DNA of 64,000 nucleotides from Symsagittifera roscoffensis (lineage: Eukaryota; Xenacoelomorpha; Acoela; Convolutidae), in the NCBI RefSeq assembly GCF_963678635.1, contig NC_087071.1, forward strand, positions 31,548,141-31,612,140. The letters are read 5' to 3'. The stretch's first letter is position 1. Each line of letters begins with the position of its first letter. A program made the position numbers and the translations under genes. The notes below the pieces were generated by a model. That model did no database searches. It was given only the letters and a program-made list of their open reading frames with translations, and had not been told where the DNA came from. Positions 1-10,900 of this stretch are shown piece by piece.

Positions 1-354
1 GATTTTAGGTGGGTTCATCTTTCTGTTTTTAGAATTTTTTCTCGTTTGTGTTTTTACGTTTTGGTACTTTATCGGTTTTTGAAGGAACAGGTGATCACAA
101 CACACCGGCGAACAAATTTAATTTCAACTTGCATCAGATTCATAAAGGGAGATAAATACAGGGGGGTTAGCATTTGAAACTTTTGGCCAGTAAGGTTGGG
201 TTTTGGGGAAATTTTTATGATAGAGCTCAAGTGGTGGTACCAGGGTCAGTGGTTCAAGAATCCCAACAACGAAGAAGAAGAAATCAGTTTGTCCCAACAC
301 TAAGGAAGAAGGGGTCTTGGGACAGTGCGTGTGTCCCAACACTGAAGTGACGAA

Positions 355-2455
355 GTTCTGGGACAGTACGAAGAAGTCTTGGGACGGTACCAAGAAGTCT
401 GAGGACAGTGCCGAAAGGTCTTGGGACAGTACCAGGAAGTCTTGGGACAGAGCGGAAAAGTCTTGGGACAGTACCAGGAAGTCTTGGGACAGAGTGAAAA
501 AGTCTTGGGACAGCACCAAGAAGTCTTGGGACAGAGCAGAAAAGTCTTGGGACAGTACCAGGAAGTCTTGGGACAGAGCAGAAAAGTCTTGGGACAGTAC
601 CAGGAAGTCTTGGGTCAGAGCGGAAAAGTCTTGGGACAGTACCAGGAAGTCTTGGGTCAGAGCGGAAAAGTCTTGGGACAGAGCGGAAAAGTCTTGGTAC
701 AGTACCAGGAAGTCTTGGGACAGAGCGGGAAAGTCTTAAGACAGTACCAGGAAGTCTTGGGACAGAGTGAAAAAGTCTTGGGACAGCACCAAGAAGTCTT
801 GGGACAGAGCAGAAAAGTCTTGGGACAGTACCAGGAAGTCTTGGGACAGAGCAGAAAAGTCTTGGGACAGTACCAGGAAGTCTTGGGTCAGAGCGGAAAA
901 GTCTTGGGACAGCACCAAGAAGTCTTGGGACAGAGCAGAAAAGTCTTGGGACAGTACCAGGAAGTCTTGGGTCAGAGCGGAAAAGTCTTGGGACAGAGCG
1001 GAAAAGTCTTGGGACAGTACCAGGAAGTCTTGGGACAGAGCAGAAAAGTCTTGGGACAGTACCAGGAAGTCTTGGGACAGAGCGGAAAAGTCTTGGGACA
1101 GTACCAGGAAGTCTTGGGTCAGAGCGGAAAAGTCTTGGGTCAGAGCGGAAAAGTCTTAAGACAGTACCAGGAAGTCTTGGGACAGAGTGAAAAAGTCTTG
1201 GGACAGCACCAAGAAGTCTTGGGACAGAGCAGAAAAGTCTTGGGACAGTACCAGGAAGTCTTGGGACAGAGCAGAAAAGTCTTGGGACAGTACCAGGAAG
1301 TCTTGGGTCAGAGCGGAAAAGTCTTGGGACAGCACCAAGAAGTCTTGGGACAGAGCAGAAAAGTCTTGGGACAGTACCAGGAAGTCTTGGGTCAGAGCGG
1401 AAAAGTCTTGGGACAGAGCGGAAAAGTCTTGGTACAGTACCAGGAAGTCTTGGGACAGAGCGGGAAAGTCTTGGGACAGTACCAGGAAGTCTTGGGACAG
1501 AGTGAAAAAGTCTTGAGACGGCACCACGAAGTCTTGGGACAGAGTGAAAAAGTCTTGGGACAGCACCAGGAAGTCTTGGGACAGAGCAGAAAAGTTTTGG
1601 GACAGTACCAGGAAGTCTTGGGTCAGAGCGGAAAAGTCTTGGGACAGAGCGGAAAGGTCTTGGGAGTACCAGGAAGTCTTGGGACAGAGTGAAAAAGTCT
1701 TGGAACAGCACCAGGAAGTCTTGGGACAGAGCAGAAAGGTCTTGGGACAGTACTAGGAGGTCTTGGGACAGAGCGGAAAAGTCTTGGGACAGTGCCGGGA
1801 AGTCTTAGGACAAAGCGGAAAAGTCTTGGGACAGTACCACGAAGTCTTGGGACAGAGCGGAGAAGTCTTAAGACAGTACCAGGATGTCTTGGGTCAGAGC
1901 GGAAAAGTCTTGGGACAATACCAAGAAGTCTTGGGACAGAGTGAAAAAGTCTTGGGACAGCGCCAAGAAGTCTTGGGACAGTACAGAAAAGTCTTGGGAC
2001 AGTACAGAAAAGTCTTGGGACAGTGCCGAAAAGTCTTGGAACAGCACCAAGAAGTCTTGGGACATTCCAGAAAAGTCTTGGGAAAGTGCCGAAAAGTCTT
2101 AAGACAGCACCAAGAAGTCTTAAGACAGTACAGAAAAGTCTTGGGACAGTACAGAAAACTCTTGGGACACTACCGCAAAGTCTTGGGACAGTACCAAAAG
2201 ATCTTGGGACAGTACCAAGAAGTCTTGGGACAGTACAGAAAAGTCTTGCGACAGTACAGAAAGTCTCGGGACACCACCGCAGAGTCTTGGGACAGTACCA
2301 AAAGGTCTTAGGACAGTACCACGAAGTCCTGGGACAGTACAGAAAAGTCTTGGGATACTACTGAAAAGTCTTGGGACGGTACCAGGAGGTCTTGGGACGT
2401 GCGAAGTGTTCCGACATCTGAGCGAAAAGGGTCTTGGGACAGTGCGAGGTAGCCC
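355..2455 (+). repeat. 21-bp tandem array 1 in copy A leader
   Basis: About 97 head-to-tail units of 21 bp, each starting with the core gtcttgggac. Alternating tails (cagtaccagga-type and cagagcggaaa-type) give a 42-bp dimer. A higher-order step of about 420 bp is visible: the block beginning with the variant gtcttaagac at 733 recurs at 1153. Because 21 is divisible by 3, several frames on both strands stay open and translate to heptapeptide repeats. I read these as by-products, not proteins. Towards 2000-2450 the units degenerate (gtacagaaaa-type tails). Confidence 0.92.
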
Positions 2456-2970
2456 AACACTGGAGTGGTAGGCATTGGGACAGTGTGAAATATCCAAATT
2501 TTTAAGTAAAGAGTTCAAAGGACCGGTCAGAACGATTAAAATTAAGAAAAATCTGCTCTTATAAGATCACGGACTGAATTTTTTTTTACTTAAGAAAATT
2601 AGGAATACTTTTTAGAATTTGTATCCTTAGAAAAGAAATTTGTAAATATTAATATTGTAGATAGAAAAAATTGTATATAAGAATCATGATAAAATCAAGA
2701 AAAATCTGCTCTAATAAGATTACAAAATGAAAATTTTTTTTACTTAAGAAAATTAGGATTACTTTTTAGAATTTTTATCCTTAGAACAAAAATTTGTAAA
2801 TATTAATGTTGTAGATAGAAAAAATTGTAAATAAGAATCATGAGGCGAAGTAGGGTACCGATAGCAGAAAGGAGAGTACTAGAGTCAAAGACTAATCATA
2901 ACTCTTCGCAACAAAAAGCAATACTGTCGGTCCAAAAACTAATGAGAAAGAGTTTTTCAGTGAGCAAGGT
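2456..2970 (+). other. AT-rich leader spacer and truncated gag start in copy A unit 1
   Basis: After the array comes an AT-rich stretch with an internal repeat of about 160 bp (the phrase aaatctgctct recurs near 2540 and 2703). Then a copy of the gag start codon with about 130 bp of coding sequence (2840-2970) runs into the second leader unit. It cannot encode more than a short peptide. No other gene is visible. Confidence 0.7.
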
Positions 2971-3159
2971 TAGCATTTGAAACTTTTGGCCAGTAAGGTT
3001 GGGTTTTGGGGAAATTTTTATGCTAGAGCTCAAGTGGTGGTACCAGGGATAGTGGTTCAAGAGTCCCAACAACGAAGAAGAAGAAATCAGTTTGTCACAA
3101 CACTAAGGAAGAAGGGGTCTTGGGACAGTGCGTGTGTCCCATCACTGAACTGACGAAGT

Positions 3160-4770
3160 TCTGGGACAGTACGAAGAAGTCTTGGGACGGTACCAAGAAG
3201 TCTGAGGACAGCGCCGAAAGGTCTTGGGACAGTACCAGGAAGTCTTGGGACAGAGCGGAAAAGTCTTGGAACAGTACCAGGAAGTCTTGGGACAGAGTGA
3301 AAAAGTGTTGGGACAGCACCAGGAAGTCTTGGAAAAGCGAAAAGTCTTGGGACAGTATCAGGAAGTCTTGCGTCAGGGCGGAAAAATCTTGGGACAGAGC
3401 GGAAAAGTCTTTGGACAGTACCAGGAAGTCTTGGGACAGAGCGGAAAAGTCTTGGGACGGTACCAGGAAGTCTTGAGACAGAGTGAAAAAGTCTTGGGAC
3501 ATCACCAGGAAGTCTTGGGACAGAGCAGAAAGGTCTTGGGACAGTACCAGGAGGCCTTGGGACAGAGCGGAAAAGTCTTGGGACAGTACCAGAAAGTTTT
3601 GGGTCAGAGCGGAAAAGTCTTGGGACAGAGCGAAAAGTCTTTGGACAGTACCAGGAAGTCCTGGGACAGAGCGAAAAAAATTTGGAGCAGTACCAGAAAG
3701 TCTTGGGACAGAGTGAAAAAGTCTTGGGACAGCACCAGAAAGTCTTGGGACAGAGCAGAAAGGTCTTGGGACAGTACCGGGAGGCCTTGGGACAGAGCGG
3801 AAAAGTCTTGGGTCAGTGCCAGGAAGTCTTAGGGCAGAGCGGAGAAGTCTTGGGACAGTACCAGGAAGTCTTGGGACAGAGCGGAAAAGTCTTGGGACAG
3901 CACCAGAAAGTCTTGGGACAGAGCGGAAAAGTCTTGGGTCAGTGCCAGGAAGTCTTAGGGCAGAGCGGAGAAGTCTTGGGACAGTACCAGGAAGTCTTGG
4001 GACAGAGCGGAAAAGTCTTGGGACAGTACCAGGAAGTCTTGGGACAGAGTGAAAAAGTCTTGAGACAGCGCCATGAAGTCTTGGGACAGTACAGAAAAGT
4101 CTTGGGACAGTGCCGAAAAGTCTTGGGACAGCATCAAGAAGTCTTGGAACAGTACAGAAAAGTCTTGGGACAGAGTGAAAAAGTCTTGGGACAGCACCAG
4201 AAAGTCTTGGGACAGAGCAGAAAGGTTCTTGGGACAGTACCGGGAGGCCTTGGCACAGAGCGGAAAAGTCTTGGGTCAGTGCCAGGAAGTCTTGGGACAG
4301 AGCGGAGAAGTCTTGGGACAGTACCAGGAAGTCTTGGGACAGAGCGGAAAAGTCTTGGGACAGTACCAGGAAGTCTTGGGACAGAGTGAAAAAGTCTTGA
4401 GGCAGCGCCATGAAGTCTTGGGACAGTACAGAAAAGTCTTGGGACAGTGCCGAAAAGTCTTGGGACAGCATCAAGAAGTCTTGGAACAGTACAGAAAAGT
4501 CTTGGGACAGTGCCGAAAAGTCTTGGGACAGCACCAAGAAGTCTTGGGACAGTACAGAAAAGTCTTGGGACAGTACAGAAAAGTCTTGGGACACTACCGC
4601 AAAGTCCTGGGACAGTACCAAAAGGTCTTGGGACAGTACCACGAAGTCTTGGGACAGTACAGAAAAGTCTTGGGATACTACTGAAAAGTCTTGGGACGGT
4701 ACCAGGAGGTCTTGGGACGTGCGAAGTGTTTCGACATCTGAGCGAAAAGGGTCCTGGGACAAAGCGAGGT
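3160..4770 (+). repeat. 21-bp tandem array 2 in copy A leader
   Basis: Second array in the duplicated leader, about 75 units with the same gtcttgggac core and alternating tails as array 1, more mutated. It contains a local block repeat: the gtcagtgccaggaagtctta stretch near 3812 recurs near 3937. The array ends with the same cgacatctgagcgaaaaggg sequence as array 1 (near 2412 and 4733). The AT-rich spacer 4771-4996 then leads into gag. Confidence 0.9.
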
Positions 4771-4996
4771 AGCCCAGACAGGAGTGGTAGGCATTGAAAT
4801 ATCCAAATACTTAAGTGAAGAGTTCAAAGGACCGGTCAGAACGATAAAAATCAAGAAAAATATGCTCTAATAAGATCACGAACTGAAATTTTTTTTAACT
4901 TAAGAAAATTAGGAATACTTTTGAGAATTTTTATCCTTAGAATAGAAATTTGTATATATTAATATTGTAGATAGAAAAATTTGTAAAAAAACAATC

Positions 4997-7900
4997 ATGA
5001 GGCGAAGTAGGGTACCGATAGCAGAAAGGAGAGTACTAGAGTCAAAGACTAATCATAACTCTTCGCAACGAAAAGCAATACCGTCGGTCCAAAAAGTAAT
5101 GAGAAAGAACTTTTCAGTTAGCATGGTCAACACAAGAAGCGCAAAAGAGAACAAAACGAAAGTAAGCACTAAAGGCGGACGAACGGTACCTGCTACAGAA
5201 ATTGATCTCGAGACACCAGACCAGAGCGTTGACGAGGTGGAGAGGGAAACAACAGAGTCAACACCGATGCCGAAAGTGGAAGAACAAGAAAAGAAGACGA
5301 TGGAGTTCTCGCCGATTTACATTTTAGATGATACAACGAGCAACACGCCGGAAACGATAAAGGATGACTCTCATGCAAAAAGAACGTCGTTCACAGAGAG
5401 GCTTGCAATGATGGTCGGAATGAAACCAAGAGAGAATGTAAAATAGCACCTACGACCAAGAAAGGCAAGACATTTGGAATGGTTTCTGCAGTAGCAACAG
5501 AGGACAATCGAGACGATGATCATGCCGATCCTGTAGCAACAGCTAGCCACGAGGCAACAGTAGAAAATGGGAAAACAGCTAACCAGTAAAAAACACCTTT
5601 ACTTGAGCTGAGTGACTTGATGGCGAAGCTGGAACAAATCGATAAACAACTGAAGAGGATCGACAATTGGTAAAAAAGGAAATCAGATATAATAAGCACG
5701 AGAGCCTGGATCACTGCTTCAATCTGGCGAAGGCAACTAAAGAGAGGCTACAACAAATGTCAGATAAAGTAGAGGCTACAGACAAGAAGAGAGAGAGAAG
5801 CTCATCAAAAAAGACATGCAAGAAATGAAGCAACGGTATGACACTGTGAACAGCAAGTTAGGGAGTCTGGAGACGAGAATGGACACAATGAGCAGAGACC
5901 AGGCTGAGAGTTCATGTGCCATACAAGCCAAATTGGATGCCATCTTGAGAAACTCTACATCACAAGACAAGCCGGTAACAGATCGAACGCAGGGAAACAG
6001 TGTCGATTTCGTGGAACCACAATGGACAAGCGGGAGTCAACACCGTTACCGTTACCCCGGGATGCAGCGAGCATAGGTTCAGGTGGGGCAAAGACAATTA
6101 TGAAGAGTGGAACCTCAAATACGACAAGTGGTCCGGGGGATTCCACAACAAGCAACATTGTGGGACCTGATGACATGACGTGGGCTAGCACCTGGCAGAT
6201 GATGAATAGGACATTGGAGGCGTTCCCTACGAGGAACACGGACTCGAGTGAAAGAGGAGGTGGCAAATCCAGGAAAATTTTCAAGAAGCCAAAAGAATTT
6301 AAGGACGACTCAGACGGATGCATCGACACTTGGGTAGAAGTCATGAGACTACATTTGGAACAAGGCAACTTGAACGACGAGAGACAAGCCTGCACAGCGA
6401 TACTCAGCAATTTAGAAGGCACGGCGTTAAAATGTGTAGTTGCGAAGAAGGAGGAGGAACGCAACACTGCGGACAAGATCTTCGAGATATTGTTGAATCG
6501 ATTCGGGTCAGGTATGAAGGGTCACCAAGCGATGATGAGATTTGAAAAGAGAAGGCAAAGGGACGATGAATCAATTGATTGGTTCCTGGATGATCTTGAG
6601 CACTTGAGACGAAGGAGTGATCCTGAAGAGTCAACAAACAGAAGGAACTTTAGCATCGCCTCGAAGTTCGTCGATGGGGTAAAAAGTGACTATTTGAGAA
6701 AAATGTTGGCAACGTACTAAACACTGTCGAAAGATAATGCACCGACTCCAGAAGAGATGAGACAAAAATCAAAGGAGTACATGTTGATGAAACCAAAGAA
6801 GTACTCGTACCCAGAGAATAGGAACATGCAAGGGGGGAGTCAACCACAGAGGTCATCATGGTACAAGCCTAGAGATGATATGGACAAACGCAGGTCATGA
6901 GCAAATTGCGAATCAGCGGATCATCATGTGGCGGATTGCACAACGTACAAGCAAGGCATGAAGCGTCTGGAATATGCGCGCGATGAGGAAGATATGAGCC
7001 AGACGGAGGAACATGAGTTCTACAGCGGCCTGATCATCAAGATAGGTGCGAGATGCTTCTTCTGCAATCAAGAGGGCCACTTTAGGATGTACTGTCCGTT
7101 GTTTTGGGAGGCAGTGAAGAACCAAAGTCACCCCAAACACAAGTTGGCGCTGGCGGCGGTACAGAACACGAGGAACAGGCAAGCCGAGTTTGAAACAAAA
7201 AACACGGAGGCAGCGAGTGCGGAACTACCGACAAAAACGGTGAAGGCTGTAGTGCAAGTCAAGAATGCCATAGAAGCCGAAAACAAGAATCCTCTAGAGA
7301 TAAACTATGAAAAGGCAGCGGCGGAGGCCATCAACAAAGTGAAACAAGATCTAGCGACGAAAGAGATCGAGCAACGACTAAAGCAGGAAATCGAAAGGCA
7401 GAAGTTGAATGAGACGTTAAGTATGTCGATGCCGATGCCGGAAGCAGAAGTGGGAGCAACAAGGGGTGGAAATTGCAACACTATAAAAATGGTGAAGGGT
7501 AAGCCATTCGGCATAAAAAAGATCGGAGCCAGAATAATGTCAATAATCACTGTGGGCGGCCATGAAGTAACGAGAAACCTGAGTGAACCCAGTGACCAGA
7601 CAAAAATGCACATCGATGTGTACGCAGACTACTTAAGTGCAATAAGTCCGCAGACAACTTCTAGAGCCTTGAGGGCACTACTCACGAGAGGTGGCAGCAA
7701 GTCAGTCCGCGTCGAGAATAGGTACACGGAAGTCTATGGTCCGCATGAGGTGATGTTAGATAAATAGATGGGATAAACATCTACACGAAAACTATGATAA
7801 CATGTGACGAAGACTTAGCGGGACAGATCTACGTGGGCAGGGAAGAACTAAAAGTGAGATCGATTGGACACTGCGCCATGTTGGAGAAGGATGCAATGCA

Positions 7901-10900
7901 CATCGTGACGGAGGCGGACGTATCAGCACACGTGCTTGACATAAGTGGCAAGAAGACTCAGTTACGCGGGTTACTTGATACGGGAGCAGTCTTGAGCGTT
8001 ATACCAAGCGCCATGTTGGAGGAGGATGCAATGCACATCGGGACGGAGGCGGACGTATCAGCACACGTGCTTGACATGAGTGGCAAGAAGACTCAGTTAC
8101 GCGGGTTACTTGATACGGAAGCAGTCTTGAGCGTTATACCAATCGATACGTTATACCATTCGACAAAGATTATTTGATAGACTCAAGAATACGGCTGTCA
8201 GCTGCAATCAAAGGGCGCTGCGGGTACTAGGCAGAACACCAATAATAGCCCTAAATCTAGGGGAACGCAACCTGTGGATGAGCGTTCTTGTGGTGGAGAA
8301 CCTAGATGAGTCTGACCAATTCATTTTAGGCAGAGACTTCATCAGGAATTTCAACGTAACGATTGATCTTAACAATGCCATGTTCAGGATACGGAACCCG
8401 GATAGGAATTACGTAATTAAACCGGTAAATCTGATAATGGCAAATGAGAATAAAGCGCCGGTGTTCTTGAGTAGGAGGGTCAGGCTGAAAGCGAACGAAG
8501 CGGCAATTGTAAGCTTGCGGATGAAAATTTATAATGAACTAAGTGATAACAAGCAAGTATGCATAGTCCCAAATCCAAACAGTCAAAGTGCTGCTGTTTT
8601 AGGAAGATCCTTTTCGATAAACAAGAGCTGCCTCTGCGTCAGTGTCTTGTTGAATACTCTTGACATACCCATCACAATCCAAAGGGGAAGGAAGCTGGGA
8701 TATGCTTTACCCGTGAAAACTCGATATGAAATGACTGAAAATGTAAAAGAGAATGAAGTACTTGAATGTCCCAATCACAGGGACAAGAGTTGTATCTTGA
8801 GACGATTGAAGAAAATAAAAGATTCATCAGGTCTTGTGAAGTCACTTAAGTCAGAAACAGAAGATGGACTTTCGAGTTGTTCCAATTTCCCAGAAAGACC
8901 CACACTAGAGGAATTGGAAATGGATAAACCAGTTTTACCTGAAATATAGCACATGAGGGGCAAGGTAGCGGATGAACAGCTCGAAGCCATCAAGGATGTA
9001 CTAGAGAGGAATAAGGACGTTTTTTCGAGACATAAGGCAGATATTGGATGTTTTAATTTTGTTGAACATGAAATAGAGCTTGAAGAGACGGCGGTGCCGC
9101 ATAGAGAGGGGGCGAGGCGTATGACCCCACACAAATCAGATTCATGTAGAAAAGAGATAGAGACCTTACTAGAGTATGATATGGTAGAACCATCCAAATC
9201 ACCGTGGGCGTGTGGAGTAGTGATGGCTAATAAGAAGGGCGACCAATTAAGGTTTTGCTGCGACTTTTGGTATCTGAACTCCGTCACGGTGAAGGATGCC
9301 TATCCCATACCTAGAGTAGATGAGAGCCTCTCGAAGTTGGGGGACTCTTGATTTAGGATCAGCTTTTGGCAGGTACCACTGAGGAAGCAGGACAGGGACA
9401 AAACAGGGTTTGCCTGCGAGCTGCGTCTGTTTCAATAGAAACGGATGCCTTTTGGTCTTTGCAACGCCAAGGCCACATTTCAACGATTGATGGCACACGC
9501 ATTGATTGGAGTGACAAAGAAATACAGCAACCTGGTAATGTGCTACGTGGATGACGTGGTAATTGCGACGCCGACATTAGAGGATCACATCGAAATGCTA
9601 GACGAGGTGTACGCCTGCATGAAGAGATCGGAACTAAAATGCAAACCATCGAAGTGCGAAATACTCAAGGACTCGATAAAATACCTGGTGAGAATGGTGG
9701 ATAGACATGGCATCAGACCAGACCCAGATGCATCAGAGGCGGTTCTGACGTGGAAATAACCTAAAACGGAACATCAATTGATGAGCTTCCTGGGTTTTGC
9801 GAATTACTACAGGGAGTTCATCAAGGGCTATGCGGACAAGGTGTACCCGATGCAACAACTAATGAGGCACAAAGGCAAGAAGTTCACGTGGAACAACGCG
9901 GCGGAAGAATCATTCCAGAGAATAAAGAAGGAGTTGTGCGAAGCACCGGTGCTAGGGATGCCAACGGAAAAGGGAATGTACGTGCTAGACACGGATGCAT
10001 CGGTAGTAGCGATTTCTGGCATTCTCCATCAAGAGCAGGAGTGGAATGGGAAGACAGTCTTGAGACCAATAGCATACGGGAGTAAAGTGTTGAGTGATAC
10101 GGAGATGAAGTACGGGGCGCCCAAAGCAGAGATGTTCGCGGTGGTTACCTTTGTTGAGATAAAACAGGGCATACCTAGGCAGCGAGCCGTTCAAGTTACG
10201 AGTCGACAACAGGGCACTCAGCGTTGAAAACGTACTCAATGGATCAAAGCTACATAGGGAGATGGATAGCTCGCCTAGATGGATACAACATGATAATTGA
10301 GCATAGGACGAGAGACGAACATCAAAAAGCCGACAGCTTGAGTAAGAAGACGGGCTTGAGCTACGAGAGACAGGAACAGAGGGAGGCGGATAGGCCAGAA
10401 ATCAAAGATGGCTTCTCCTTCATGGATAAGGAAACGTATGATAGTCTTCCACACACGAGATGGCTCGACAAGTCTGGCGAACCCATAGAAGATCACCCAG
10501 AACTACCAAAGGAACATCCGGAGAAAACAATCTTGAAAAAGACCCGAGGGCTGCCAATGGGGATAATGCTTAATTCAAAAATTGTGAGGGAGACGCTCAA
10601 GGCAAAAGGCTATGATCTCAACCAAGTAGAAACGGGAAAAGCAGAGATAAACGAAGACTTAATGAGATTACTCGCAAAATTGGCAGACGATAAACCTGTG
10701 GTACACAATAAGGGTGAAGAGGAACCAGAAATCACGATATTGAGAAGAAATGAGGCGGATGGTAGCGAGGACTCCTCGAAAGAAAGGAAACCTGATGGGA
10801 AAGAAGTCGAGCATTCATTGGTTGAGAGGATCCCTGAGGACATACTTGAGAGGACTATGGTCAGGAAGAAGAAGGTAGCATTCAAGGAGGAGGCTGAACA

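Larger units (their letters stand above)
168..5127 (+). repeat. Tandem duplication of copy A leader plus gag start
   Basis: Unit 1 is 168-2970 (2803 bp) and unit 2 starts at 2971 and runs into gag near 5127 (about 2157 bp). Both begin with the same sequence (tagcatttgaaacttttggc) and contain a 21-bp array followed by the same AT-rich spacer. Unit 1 ends about 130 bp inside a copy of the gag start (ATG at 2840-2842). It breaks from the gag sequence exactly after a GGT triplet that also precedes unit 1, so there is GGT microhomology at the junction. The size difference is due to different array lengths. Copy B has one array only. Confidence 0.85.

Noticed and set aside
284-1711. Long open frames on both strands across the 21-bp arrays (up to 475 codons)
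   Set aside because: They follow from a repeat length divisible by three with no stop in the unit. Several frames on both strands are open at once, and copy B's array has a different period and different frames.
355-4770. CRISPR-like or centromeric array
   Set aside because: There are no unique spacers, the units are contiguous, and the context is the leader of an LTR retrotransposon in a eukaryote.
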